Assembly (NCBI GenBank): GCA_944387755.1
Contig: CALXGC010000017.1
Span: 1 to 20,876, forward strand
Source: an uncultured Oscillospiraceae bacterium
Lineage (GTDB): Bacteria; Bacillota_A; Clostridia; Oscillospirales; Oscillospiraceae
Reading direction: 5' to 3'
DNA: 20,876 bases
Part shown: positions 7,983-16,891 of the stretch, in pieces
Layout: every line of letters begins with the position of its first letter
Position numbering within the stretch: the stretch's first letter is position 1
The notes under the pieces: generated by a model
What the model saw: only the letters and a program-made list of their open reading frames with translations
Database searches by the model: none
Told to the model about the DNA's origin: nothing
Translations under genes and position numbers: made by a program

Positions 7983-10900
7983 ATGAAGAAGCGAATTCTG
8001 GCGGCGCTGACAAGCCTGTTTATGCTGGCCTCTCTGCTGCCCGTATCTGCGTTCGCGGCTGAATACGGTCCTGACGACGATCCCACGCTTGAGATGGGCG
8101 CCGAGGCGACTCTGACGGGCACCGAAGGGGCGACCCACTCATGGACATATGGTGCCGAAAACGGGTATCTGGATGACGGAATGGTACTTACCTCCGGAGA
8201 CGATTCTACAAACCAGTTGACGTTCCGGTTTGACAAGGCGGGAATGTATAAGGCGTCTCATAGGTACAGAACAAGTGATAACCCTTATGCCATGGTGATG
8301 TCGGACTACTTTGAAATCACCGTGCAGAACCCCAACCCCACGGTGGCGGACCTTGAGATGTACACCGACTACACCGAGACGGACGCCCTGCCCAACGACG
8401 CGGCGTCCGCGACGTTTGCCTATGTGCTGACGTACCACGGCAACGGCGGCTTCAGCGGCGTTGACCCCAGCTTCGGCGATGAGGGTACCGTTGCCATGGA
8501 GGCCACGTTGACTGCCGCCAACGAGAAGGTCCTGCTGGCCCCCGTGGACGAGGCGGACCTGGACTTGGAGCTGCCCCAGGGCTACTACTCCCTGAGGTAC
8601 GTCAACGCCGCCGGCAGCGACGCCGGGAAGGAAGTCACCCGCGAAGAGACGGTGTACTTCCAGGTGACGGACTTCGGCGCAATCAACGTCGGCACCTCCG
8701 GCCTGGCCAGCGGTGGCGGCAAGAGCACCGTTAACAGCGAGAATGTGCCCAAGTACTCCACCATCACCCTGAATTCCGGCGTGTTTGCGGACGTGGCCAC
8801 GGAAGAGCCTGACCCGGAGCCCGCCCCCAGCACCAAGGTAGAGGTGGCTGTGGGCAAGACGGAGACGCTCACCGGCGCGCAGCAGACCGGCAGCGAGACC
8901 CACGCCTGGAATGTGGATTCCGGTTACGAGTATATTACCCTGACCGTGAGCGAGACCGAGCCCTGGACCGCCACTGTAACCGGCGTCGCCGAGGGCGAGG
9001 CCACGGTGTCTCACACCTACACCGACGGCGCTGCGTTCAACGAGTACTTCACCGTCACCGTCACGGCGGCGGAGGAGCCTGAGCCTGAGCCGGAGTACGC
9101 GGCTTACATCGCCGGGGCTACGGAAGAGGAGAACATGTACTTTGAGGAGCTCCAGGCCGCTCTGAACGCGGCGGAGCCGGGCGACACCGTCGTCCTGTGC
9201 AAGGACCTGGCGGACGTGGCCGTCACCGTGGAGGTTGCCAACCTCACCCTGGACCTGAACGGCAAGACCATTTCCGGCCAGAAGCATACCGCCTCTGAGG
9301 GCGGCTCCAGCACCACGCCCCGGCCGGACAGCAGCACGCCGGCGGCCATCACCATCGGCAGCAACGCCACCGGCGCCGGGGAGGAGGACCAGCCCCAGGT
9401 TGGCAGCTTCACCCTGAAGAACGGCACCGTCTCTGTGGGCACCGGCCTGCGTCTCTATGACGATCTGACCGCCCTGACTGTGGAGAACGTGGTTTTCCAG
9501 GACAACGTGGCCTCCAACGCCAAGCAGACGTCGGGCGGCGCGGCGGTCAACTGGAGAGCCGCCACCAACGAAACGGTGGAGGGAACTTCCGCCACCTTTG
9601 TGGACTGCAAATTCCTGAACAACAGCAGCGGCTACAAGAGCGGCGGCTCTCCTGAAGGCGGCGCGGTTGCCCTGAACTGTGTGGGGAACGTCCAGTTTAC
9701 CAACTGCGCCTTTACCGGCAACAAGAGCATCGGTACGGACCAGAGCGGCAACCCCAACGGCGTCGGCGGCGCGGTCTACCTGAGCTACTGCGGCAATACC
9801 GCTTTTGACGGCTGTACGTTCAGCGAGAATGCGATGGACAGCGCCTCCGGCGGCGGCGCGGTTCACACCATGTGGTGCGGCGACATCCGCTTCACCGGCT
9901 GTACCTTCACCGGCAACCGCTCTGAGGGCGGCGCTGGCGGCGCGCTGGCTCTGACCTACTCTGTGGAGGGCGCGAAGAACGTCATTGAGAGCTGCACCTT
10001 CACCGGCAACACCGCGGCCAACGGCGGCGGCGCGCTCTGGGTTTCCGAGGCGGACGTGGAGCTGGACGAGAACACCGTTATGACCCAGAACACCGCGTCT
10101 GCCGGCGGCGCTATGATGCTCCAGGGCAACGTGAACGCCGTGGTCAACTGTGACCTGAGCGGCAACAGCGCCACCAAGAATTACGGCGGCGCGGCGTGGG
10201 TGTACGGCCAGGCCAAGCTCACCGTCAACGGCGACCTGACCGAAAATACGGCCAGTACGAACGGCGGCGCGGTCTATGCCCAGTGGGGCTATTACTATGA
10301 CGCCGAGGGGAAGCGACAGGTCGGTATTCCCACTGTTACCCTCAACGGCAATGCTACCGGCAACAAGGCCGGAAGCCACGGCGGCGCGCTCTACGGCAAC
10401 ATCGCCAACTTTGTTGTCAACGGTACTGTTACCGGCAACACCGCCGGCGGATTGGGCGGTGGACTGTACAACTACAACGGCGATCTGGAGGCCTATCCTG
10501 CCTCTGCGGACCTGACGAAGGCTGCTGTGTACAACAATACGGCGGCGACCGCCGCCGCTGACCTGTACAATAACGGCGGCAGAGTGATTATCAGCGAGGT
10601 TCCCGACGGCCTGAATCTGACGGACTGCGGCCACGCCATCACCGGCTGGTACAACGACGCTGCGGACGACCGCTGGGCTGAGAAGAACGCCGACGCTTTC
10701 GACGGCTTCGAGGACGATGCGGAGACCGCGGAGATCACCGGCGAGGCGTCCCTGATTGCGGCCCACGCCAAGCGCTCCAGCGGCGGCGGCGGTGGCGGCG
10801 GAGGTTCCTCCAAGCCCGCGCTGAACAAGGAGGACCACATCGCTTACGTCTCCGGCTATCCGGACGGCACGGTTCAGCCCCAGGACAACATCACCCGTGA

Positions 10901-11516
10901 GGAAGTGGCGGCTATCTTCTTCCGCCTGCTGACCGACGAGTCCCGCGCTGACTTTATCACCGAGGAGAATCCCTATCCCGACGTGGAGTCCGGCCGCTGG
11001 TCCTTCTACGCCATCGCCACGCTGACCAACGGCGAGCTGATGCTGGGCCGTCCCGACGGGACCTTTGACCCCAGCGCCAACATCACCCGCGCGGAGTTCG
11101 CCGTGGTGGCGGCTCAGTTCTCCAACGCGAAGTACACCGGCGCGGATAAGTTCTCCGACATCTCCGGCCACTGGGCGCAGGACTACATCAACCGCGCCGC
11201 CAACGAGGGCTGGATTGCCGGCTATCCCGACGGCACCTTCGGCCCCGACCAGTACATCACCCGCGCCGAGGTTATGGCCCTGGTGAACGAGGTCCTGGAC
11301 CGGGCTCCTGACGCCGGCTATATGCTGGACGACATGAAGACCTGGCCGGACAACGACGACAAGGACGCCTGGTACTACGAGGACGTGCAGGAGGCCACCA
11401 ACTGCCACTCCTACACCTGGAGAAACAGCCAGCACACCAGCGAGAAGTGGGAGGAAATCACCGACATGCGCTCCTATGACGACATGGTGCGCGACGCCTT
11501 TGACGACGCCCGCTGA
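7983..11516 (+). CDS. SLH-anchored right-handed beta-helix surface protein with GGA[VL]/FTGN repeats
   Basis: This 1177-residue exported protein starts at ATG 7983, with AAAGGAG at 7969-7975. Residues 1-25 are a signal peptide ending S-A-F-A. Residues ~26-370 contain Ig-like segments, including one with the VAVGKTETLTG pattern, split by Glu/Pro-rich linkers. A beta-helix begins near 372 with ELQAALNAAEPGDTVVL, the usual opening of a parallel beta-helix passenger. Residues ~480-860 repeat GGAV/GGAL and FTGN/FxxN motifs with C..C..F spacing, as in polymorphic outer-membrane-protein-like repeats. An eight-Gly run (934-941) leads to three SLH repeats (~945-1110) with signatures such as GYPDGTFGPDQYITRAEV. 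A charged C-terminal tail follows, with the WYYEDVQEATN motif often seen after SLH blocks. It has its own promoter and terminator. An adhesin or glycan-binding role is plausible, but the ligand is unknown. Confidence 0.9.
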   Translation: MKKRILAALTSLFMLASLLPVSAFAAEYGPDDDPTLEMGAEATLTGTEGATHSWTYGAENGYLDDGMVLTSGDDSTNQLTFRFDKAGMYKASHRYRTSDNPYAMVMSDYFEITVQNPNPTVADLEMYTDYTETDALPNDAASATFAYVLTYHGNGGFSGVDPSFGDEGTVAMEATLTAANEKVLLAPVDEADLDLELPQGYYSLRYVNAAGSDAGKEVTREETVYFQVTDFGAINVGTSGLASGGGKSTVNSENVPKYSTITLNSGVFADVATEEPDPEPAPSTKVEVAVGKTETLTGAQQTGSETHAWNVDSGYEYITLTVSETEPWTATVTGVAEGEATVSHTYTDGAAFNEYFTVTVTAAEEPEPEPEYAAYIAGATEEENMYFEELQAALNAAEPGDTVVLCKDLADVAVTVEVANLTLDLNGKTISGQKHTASEGGSSTTPRPDSSTPAAITIGSNATGAGEEDQPQVGSFTLKNGTVSVGTGLRLYDDLTALTVENVVFQDNVASNAKQTSGGAAVNWRAATNETVEGTSATFVDCKFLNNSSGYKSGGSPEGGAVALNCVGNVQFTNCAFTGNKSIGTDQSGNPNGVGGAVYLSYCGNTAFDGCTFSENAMDSASGGGAVHTMWCGDIRFTGCTFTGNRSEGGAGGALALTYSVEGAKNVIESCTFTGNTAANGGGALWVSEADVELDENTVMTQNTASAGGAMMLQGNVNAVVNCDLSGNSATKNYGGAAWVYGQAKLTVNGDLTENTASTNGGAVYAQWGYYYDAEGKRQVGIPTVTLNGNATGNKAGSHGGALYGNIANFVVNGTVTGNTAGGLGGGLYNYNGDLEAYPASADLTKAAVYNNTAATAAADLYNNGGRVIISEVPDGLNLTDCGHAITGWYNDAADDRWAEKNADAFDGFEDDAETAEITGEASLIAAHAKRSSGGGGGGGGSSKPALNKEDHIAYVSGYPDGTVQPQDNITREEVAAIFFRLLTDESRADFITEENPYPDVESGRWSFYAIATLTNGELMLGRPDGTFDPSANITRAEFAVVAAQFSNAKYTGADKFSDISGHWAQDYINRAANEGWIAGYPDGTFGPDQYITRAEVMALVNEVLDRAPDAGYMLDDMKTWPDNDDKDAWYYEDVQEATNCHSYTWRNSQHTSEKWEEITDMRSYDDMVRDAFDDAR

Positions 11517-11532
11517 TTCGCTCCACAGACTG

Positions 11533-11571
11533 AAAATTCCCTGGTCTCATCTGAGGCCAGGGAATTTTTTT
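11533..11571 (+). terminator. Intrinsic terminator after the second SLH protein
   Basis: AATTCCCTGG (11535-11544) pairs with CCAGGGAATT (11557-11566). The inner bases CTCA/TGAG extend the stem, and seven Ts end it. The A-tract at 11533 makes it potentially bidirectional. Confidence 0.9.
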
Positions 11572-11579
11572 GCCTGTGA

Positions 11580-12080
<501 letters not shown>

Positions 12081-12092
12081 TGACTCCGCTGT

Positions 12093-12114
12093 GCCGGGGG
12101 CGCAAGCCCCCGGC
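12093..12114 (+). other. Strong GNRA-looped hairpin between pilin remnant and sortase
   Basis: GCCGGGGGC (12093-12101) and GCCCCCGGC (12106-12114) pair perfectly around GCAA. No T-run follows, so it is not a classical terminator. Such intercistronic hairpins can stabilise the upstream transcript or partly attenuate the next gene. In a pilus operon this would keep sortase levels below pilin levels. Confidence 0.6.
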
Positions 12115-12140
12115 GGCAGCGGCAAGGAGAGCCCTATATT

Positions 12141-12980
12141 ATGAGACGTCGAAAATCTACCATTGTGCTGCTGCTGGTCTTTTTGATAGGGTTGTCCCTG
12201 CTGCTGTACCCCACGGTGAGCGACTATTGGAACTCGTTTCACCAGTCCCAGGCCATCGCCGGATATGCCGAGGCGGTGGCGGATTTGGACAATGCGGCGT
12301 ATGAACACTACTGGGCGGACGCCCAGGCCTATAACGAGGCCCTGCCGGACAATTCCCGCCGCTATCAGCCTACCGAGGCGGAGCACGCCCGGTATGAGAG
12401 CCTGCTGAACATCTCCGGCAACGGGATTATGGGCTATATTGAAATTCCGGCCATCGGGGTTTCTCTCCCTGTCTACCACGGCGTGGAGGACACGGTGCTG
12501 CAAATTGCCATCGGCCATATCGAGGGGACCTCTCTCCCTGTGGGCGGGCTGGGCCCCCACTGTGTGGTCTCCGGCCACCGGGGCCTGCCCTCCGCCAAGC
12601 TGTTCACCGACCTGGACAAGCTGGCGGCGGGGGACGTGTTCCTGCTGCGGGTGCTGGACGAGGTGCTGACCTATGAGGTGGACCAGATTCACATCGTGGA
12701 GCCGGACGAGGTGGAACTGCTGGAGATTGTGGAGGGAGAGGACCTGTGTACCCTTGTCACCTGCACGCCCTATGGCATCAACTCCCACCGCCTGCTGGTG
12801 CGGGGACATCGGGTGGAAAATCAGGAGAGCGCCTCCGCCATCCGGGTGACGGCGGACGCCATGCAGATTGAGCCGGTGCTGGTGGCTCCGGCAGTGGCGG
12901 CCCCCATGCTGCTGGTCCTGCTGGTTTGGCTGTTGGTCAGTACGCCGAAGAAAGACGGCAGAAAAAACAGAAAGGAATAG
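12141..12980 (+). CDS. Class C (pilus-type) sortase
   Basis: This 279-residue membrane transpeptidase would join LPXTG-type pilin subunits or attach them to wall precursors. It has an N-terminal membrane segment (~8-25), a catalytic barrel with His146 in SGHRGLPS, Cys208 in TLVTCTPYG and Arg217 in NSHRLLVRG, and a C-terminal membrane segment (~250-270) with a basic tail. This two-membrane-segment layout and the TCTPYGIN-HR signature are typical of class C. I do not see the usual DP[FWY] lid tripeptide in the N-terminal part, where NEALPDNSRR stands instead. AAGGAG at 12124-12129 is the likely ribosome binding site. The next gene starts 6 bases after the stop, so they are co-transcribed. Confidence 0.9.
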   Translation: MRRRKSTIVLLLVFLIGLSLLLYPTVSDYWNSFHQSQAIAGYAEAVADLDNAAYEHYWADAQAYNEALPDNSRRYQPTEAEHARYESLLNISGNGIMGYIEIPAIGVSLPVYHGVEDTVLQIAIGHIEGTSLPVGGLGPHCVVSGHRGLPSAKLFTDLDKLAAGDVFLLRVLDEVLTYEVDQIHIVEPDEVELLEIVEGEDLCTLVTCTPYGINSHRLLVRGHRVENQESASAIRVTADAMQIEPVLVAPAVAAPMLLVLLVWLLVSTPKKDGRKNRKE

Positions 12981-12986
12981 ACGCCT

Positions 12987-14054
12987 ATGAAAATACAACT
13001 CGTATGGAGGCGGTTCTTTGCAGCCCTGACGGCGCTGCTGTTGGCGGTTTGCTGTTCTCCCGCGGCCCTCGCCTACGGAGCCATCGACACCGGGCGGGAG
13101 GCCTCCCTCACCGTCTTCTTCGGCAAGGATGGAGACGGGTTCTCCAGGGTGGAGTTTCAAATCTACCGTGCGGCGGAGGTGTCCGAGGGGGGGATATTCA
13201 CCCTCACCGGTGATTTCGCGGACTACCCCGTCCAGGTGAACGGCCTGGACAGCTCCGGCTGGCGGGCTCTGGCCCAGACTTTAGAGGGCTATGCGGCCCG
13301 GGACGGCCTGTCCCCCATGCAGGCGGAGGAGACCGGGCGGGACGGAAGGGCTGTTTTTTCCCATCTGGAGACCGGCCTGTACCTGGTGACGGGGGAGCGC
13401 TTCCGGCAGGGCCGCTATACCTATACCCCGGAGCCGTTTCTGGTCAGCCTGCCCACCCTGGACGAGGCGGGGGCGTGGGTCTATGACGCCGCGGCCGCCT
13501 GTAAGTACGACAGCGATTACACACCGCCCAGTGATGGGGACAGCGGCGACGTCAACCGGAAGGTGCTGAAGGTCTGGAAGGACGATGGAAACGAGGACAA
13601 ACGCCCGGAGGAGATTGTGGTGCAGCTGCTCCGGGACGGCAAGGTCTATGACACCGTGACCCTGAGCGGGGAAAATAACTGGCGGCACATGTGGACCGGC
13701 CTGGACAGCGATTACAGCTGGAAGGTGGTGGAGGAGGAGACGCCGGAGGGCTATACCGTGACGGTAGACCGTCAGGGAATCACCTTTGTGATGACCAACA
13801 CCTATGAGGAGACGCCGCCGGACGAGCCGCCTCCCGATGAGCCGCCGGATGAGACGCCGCCGGACACGCCTCCGGATACGCCGCCGGAGGAGCCGGAAGA
13901 ACCGGACACGCCGGACAAGCCCGGCACGCCGGAGGAGCCGGGCCTGCCGCAGACCGGTATGCTCTGGTGGCCGGCGCCGCTGCTGGCCTGCGGCGGACTG
14001 CTGCTGTTTCTGATTGGTTGGGGGATGCGCCGCCATGAAGAGCACGAAGGGTAA
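12987..14054 (+). CDS. LPQTG-anchored Cna-B/SpaA-type pilin-like surface protein
   Basis: This 355-residue exported protein has a signal peptide (1-~29, ending A-L-A) and an N-terminal pilin-like domain (~33-180) containing the SHLETGLYLVTG strand pattern seen in SpaA-like pilins. A Cna-B domain spans ~189-273. Within it Lys195 (KVLKVWKDD), an acidic residue in VVEEETPEGY (249-256) and Asn271 (MTNTYE) are placed as in domains that form an internal Lys-Asn isopeptide bond. A Pro/Glu-rich wall-spanning stretch (~275-318), LPQTG at 320-324, a hydrophobic segment and a basic tail follow. It is likely a substrate of the sortase just upstream, as a minor or basal pilin or an adhesin. Its 3' end overlaps the next sortase by 20 bases. 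Confidence 0.87.
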   Translation: MKIQLVWRRFFAALTALLLAVCCSPAALAYGAIDTGREASLTVFFGKDGDGFSRVEFQIYRAAEVSEGGIFTLTGDFADYPVQVNGLDSSGWRALAQTLEGYAARDGLSPMQAEETGRDGRAVFSHLETGLYLVTGERFRQGRYTYTPEPFLVSLPTLDEAGAWVYDAAAACKYDSDYTPPSDGDSGDVNRKVLKVWKDDGNEDKRPEEIVVQLLRDGKVYDTVTLSGENNWRHMWTGLDSDYSWKVVEEETPEGYTVTVDRQGITFVMTNTYEETPPDEPPPDEPPDETPPDTPPDTPPEEPEEPDTPDKPGTPEEPGLPQTGMLWWPAPLLACGGLLLFLIGWGMRRHEEHEG

Positions 14055-14651
14055 ATACAGACTGGGAACGTGGCTGATGCGGGGAGGGCTGCTGCTGATT
14101 GCGGCAGCCCTTCTGCTGACCGGGTACAATCTGTGGGACGAGCGGCCCGCCGGGCGCTGGCACAGATGCCGGAGCCCGCCGCCTCTTACCAGCCGTCCGC
14201 GGGCGCGGCGGAGCTGGAGATTCCCGACTATCTCCTGAACCCGGATATGGAGATGCCCACTGTGGAGATTGACGGCACTGCCTATGCCGGCACGCTGGAT
14301 ATTCCATGCCTGGGCCTCTCCCTGCCTGTAATCAGCGAGTGGAGCGACGCCAAGCTGAAAATTGCGCCCTGCCGGTATGCGGGGACGGCCTACCGGAGCG
14401 GCTTTGTCATCTCAGGCCACAACTACCGCAGCCACTTCGGCCCCCTCAGCCGCCTCACTCCCGGCGACCGCGTGACCTTTACCGACGTGGACGGAAACAG
14501 ATTCGCCTATGAGGTGGCTGAGCTCCAGGTCCTGCCGCCGTCCGCCCTGGAAGATGTGCTCTCTCAGGACTGGGACCTGTCCCTCTTTACCTGTACGCTG
14601 GGCGGCCAGACCCGCCTTACCGTGCGCTGTGACAGGGCGGCGGAGGTATAA
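14035..14651 (+). pseudogene. Second sortase, broken by a frameshift
   Basis: From ATG 14035 the frame reads MKSTKGKYRLGTWLMRGGLL through a membrane segment to GYNLWDER, then runs into unrelated sequence. From about 14150 the frame shifted by -1 gives ALAQMPEPAASYQPS and then a complete sortase core. That core has AGTLDIPCLGLSLPV, the His motif SGHNYRSHFG and LFTCTLGGQTRLTVRC, with catalytic Cys at 14592-14594 and a following Arg. The break falls in a GC-rich run at about 14141-14151. A single missing G there would restore one frame. It may be a real inactivating mutation or a sequencing error. The subclass is uncertain. If intact, it would be a housekeeping-type or pilus-base sortase for the LPQTG protein it overlaps. 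Confidence 0.8.
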
Positions 14652-14667
14652 AATGTCAAAATTTTTC

Positions 14668-14696
14668 TTGACATCCCGGCTTTCAAATGCTATACT
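14668..14696 (+). promoter_or_regulatory. Consensus sigma-A promoter of the trp operon
   Basis: TTGACA (14668-14673) and TATACT (14691-14696) are 17 bp apart, with TGC just before the -10. Transcription should start near 14703, the 5' edge of the T-box leader. Confidence 0.92.
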
Positions 14697-14702
14697 GCAC
14701 CC

Positions 14703-14990
14703 ATAATTGAATCAGATAAACCGTTGAAGCGGAGATAACGGCAATGATGCCTCTACAGAGAGCCCGCGGTGCTGAGAGCCGGGTGAGAAACAAGCTGCCA
14801 AATGGACCGCTGAGGGCGCAGTCAAAGGCCTTTGGCCGAGTATTCTGCGACGTGTGGGCATACGTCAGTTGCCGGGGATATGTTGGTATCCCGTCGAGGG
14901 CACGGCGTCATTGCCGTGAATCAAGGTGGCACCGCGGATTGTTTATATTCGCCCTTGAGAGACCGCACTGGTCTCTCAAGGGCGTTTTTA
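14703..14990 (+). promoter_or_regulatory. tRNA-Trp responsive T-box leader
   Basis: The T-box core AAGGTGGCACCGCGG lies at 14923-14937. Stem I signatures (CAGAGAG, GGTGCTGAGAG, GTGAGA) occur at about 14755-14787, and a UGG specifier is at 14803-14805 in CCAAATGGACC. The antiterminator can be drawn in full. AAGG (14923-14926) pairs with CCTT (14953-14956), UGGCACC (14927-14933) is the 7-nt bulge, and GCG (14934-14936) pairs with CGC (14950-14952). Bulge bases UGGC complement a tRNA end GCCA, matching the G discriminator of bacterial tRNA-Trp. The antiterminator 3' strand overlaps the terminator 5' strand. Uncharged tRNA-Trp should therefore switch on the trp genes downstream. Confidence 0.95.
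14951..14990 (+). terminator. T-box regulated intrinsic terminator
   Basis: GCCCTTGAGAGACC (14951-14964) pairs perfectly with GGTCTCTCAAGGGC (14970-14983), followed by GTTTTTA. Its first bases are shared with the antiterminator, which makes the two folds mutually exclusive. Confidence 0.95.
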
Positions 14991-15040
14991 TTGCGCAAAA
15001 ACAAGCCGGTACAGAGCTGAGACAGGAAGGAGAAATTTTT

Positions 15041-15817
15041 ATGGGCAATATCGCAGAGGCTTTTTCCAGCGGCAAGGCGTTTATTCCATTCATCACCTGC
15101 GGCGATCCGGACCTGGACGCCACGGAGCGGGCGGTCCGGGCAATGGCCCAGGCCGGGGCCGGCCTCATTGAGTTGGGCATCCCCTTCTCCGACCCCACGG
15201 CGGAGGGCCCGGTGATCCAGGCCGCCAACCAGCGCGCCCTGGCCTCCGGCGTTACCACCGATAAGGTCTTTGAGATGGTCCGCCGCCTGCGCCGGGATGT
15301 GGCGCTCCCCCTGGTCTTCATGACCTATGCCAACGTGGTGTTCTCCTACGGCACGGAGCGGTTCTGCGCCGCCTGTGAGGAGATTGGAGTGGACGGCCTC
15401 ATCCTGCCGGACGTCCCCTATGAGGAGAGGGAGGAGTTCGAGCCGGCCTGCCGCCGGCACGGCCTGGACCTCATCTCCATGATTGCCCCCACCTCGGAGG
15501 CGCGGATTGCAGCCATCGCCAGGGACGCCGCGGGCTTCCTCTATGTGGTCTCCAGCCTGGGCGTCACCGGCGTGCGGGGCGCCATCACCACGGACATCGG
15601 CGCAATGATGAAGAAAATCCGGGAAAATACGGCGATTCCCTGCGCCGTGGGGTTCGGCATCTCCACCCCAGAGCAGGCCGCGCGCATGGCCGCCCTCTCG
15701 GACGGGGCCATCGTGGGCAGCGCCATTGTCAAACTGATGGAACAGTATGGAAAAGATGCCGTCCCCCACGTGGCGGAGTACGTCCGCACCATGAAGCGTG
15801 CGGTGCGCGGCCGCTGA
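15041..15817 (+). CDS. trpA: Tryptophan synthase alpha chain
   Basis: This 258-residue TIM-barrel enzyme cleaves indole-3-glycerol phosphate to indole and glyceraldehyde 3-phosphate and passes indole to TrpB. The start is ATG 15041 with AAGGAG at 15027-15032. Upstream in-frame starts lie inside the T-box terminator and are not used. It has PFITCGDPD near the N-terminus, catalytic Glu44 in LIELGIPFSDP, and the LPDVPYEE, IAPTS, SSLGVTG and GFGIS phosphate-binding motifs. At the second catalytic position (Asp60 in Salmonella) it has Glu55 in PTAEGPVIQ. I recall this substitution in other Clostridia. It is the first gene after the T-box, which is unusual because trpA normally ends the operon next to trpB. 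No trpB is in the window. Confidence 0.95.
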   Translation: MGNIAEAFSSGKAFIPFITCGDPDLDATERAVRAMAQAGAGLIELGIPFSDPTAEGPVIQAANQRALASGVTTDKVFEMVRRLRRDVALPLVFMTYANVVFSYGTERFCAACEEIGVDGLILPDVPYEEREEFEPACRRHGLDLISMIAPTSEARIAAIARDAAGFLYVVSSLGVTGVRGAITTDIGAMMKKIRENTAIPCAVGFGISTPEQAARMAALSDGAIVGSAIVKLMEQYGKDAVPHVAEYVRTMKRAVRGR

Positions 15818-15856
15818 CCCATCCATCAAACCCATCTGCCAAAGGAGGTTCCGACC

Positions 15857-16891
15857 ATGTATAAGAAGATTATGACCAAGATTACCACCGGCCAGAAGCT
15901 GACGGAGGAGGAGATTTTTGCCCTCATCGCCGCCATCAACCAGGGCGAAGTCAGCGACGTGCAGATTGCCGGCTTCCAGGTGGGCCTGCTCATGAAGGGC
16001 ACCGGCCTGGAGGAGCTGTCCGCCTTTGCCAAGGCCATGCGGGCCAACTGCGTGCCCCTGCGGCCCCATGTCGCCGCGGAGCTGATGGACACCTGCGGCA
16101 CCGGCGGCGGGCTCTCCACCTTCAACATCTCCACCGCCACCGCCCTGGTGGCCGCCGCCGCGGGTATTCCGGTGGCCAAGCACGGCAGCCGCTCCATCTC
16201 CAGCCTCTCCGGCAGCGCCGACGTGCTGGAGGCCCTGGGCGTCAACATCAACCTCACCCCCCGGCAGGCGGAGCGGCTCATTGAGGACATCGGCATCGCC
16301 TTCATCTATGCGCCCCTCTTCCACCCGGTCATGTGCAAGGTGCTGCCCCCGGAGACCGAGCTGGGCATCAAGACCATCTTCTATACCATCATCGGCCCCC
16401 TCATCAACCCGGCCTTCGCCCCCCGGCACCTGCTGGGCGTCTACAAGCCGGAGCTGCTGGACACCGTGACCTATGTGGCCAAGGAACTGGGCTATACCAA
16501 CGCCATGTTCGTCCACGGCCTGGACGGACTGGACGAGATCTCCCTGCTGGGCAGGACCCGGATTAACCATCTGAAGGACGGCCAGGTGCGCACCTTCGAG
16601 ATTGTCCCTGAGGATTTCGGCATGAAATCCTGCTCTCTGGAGGACATCAGGACGGGGACCCCCGTTGAGAACGCGGACGTCATCCGGGGGGTGTTCAGCG
16701 GGGCCGTCACCGGACCCAGGAAGGACGCCATCGTGCTCAACGCGGCGGGGGCCCTGGTGGTGGGCGGCAGGGCGGAGGACTTCCCTGGCGGCATCCGGCT
16801 GGCCCGGGAGCTTATTGAGAGCGGCCGGGCGGAACAAAAGCTGTTGGAGCTGGCAGCCCGCTCCCACGCCATTGCGGAGGCGAGCGCATGA
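15857..16891 (+). CDS. trpD: Anthranilate phosphoribosyltransferase
   Basis: This 344-residue enzyme transfers phosphoribose from PRPP to anthranilate, the second step of the tryptophan branch. The ribosome binding site AAAGGAGG (15841-15848) is 8 bases before ATG 15857. The glycine-rich PRPP loop is CGTGGGLSTFNIST from residue 80. It is followed by the family block KHGSRSISSLSGSADVLEALG and the segment IFYTIIGPLINPA. Length and motifs match the full family. It ends in an ATGA overlap with trpC, which implies translational coupling. No TrpG domain is fused at its N-terminus. Confidence 0.96.
   Translation: MYKKIMTKITTGQKLTEEEIFALIAAINQGEVSDVQIAGFQVGLLMKGTGLEELSAFAKAMRANCVPLRPHVAAELMDTCGTGGGLSTFNISTATALVAAAAGIPVAKHGSRSISSLSGSADVLEALGVNINLTPRQAERLIEDIGIAFIYAPLFHPVMCKVLPPETELGIKTIFYTIIGPLINPAFAPRHLLGVYKPELLDTVTYVAKELGYTNAMFVHGLDGLDEISLLGRTRINHLKDGQVRTFEIVPEDFGMKSCSLEDIRTGTPVENADVIRGVFSGAVTGPRKDAIVLNAAGALVVGGRAEDFPGGIRLARELIESGRAEQKLLELAARSHAIAEASA

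Noticed and set aside
8139..11435. A 1098-residue open frame on the minus strand opposite the beta-helix protein
   Set aside because: Same low-complexity shadow pattern; the + strand has a signal peptide, repeats and SLH domains with a promoter and terminator.
14744..15040. An upstream extension of trpA by 99 residues
   Set aside because: It would translate the T-box leader and its terminator. The start at 15041 has a good ribosome binding site and matches the family N-terminus.
14921..16867. A 648-residue minus-strand open frame over trpA and trpD
   Set aside because: It is a shadow of two well-conserved enzymes and crosses the T-box terminator.
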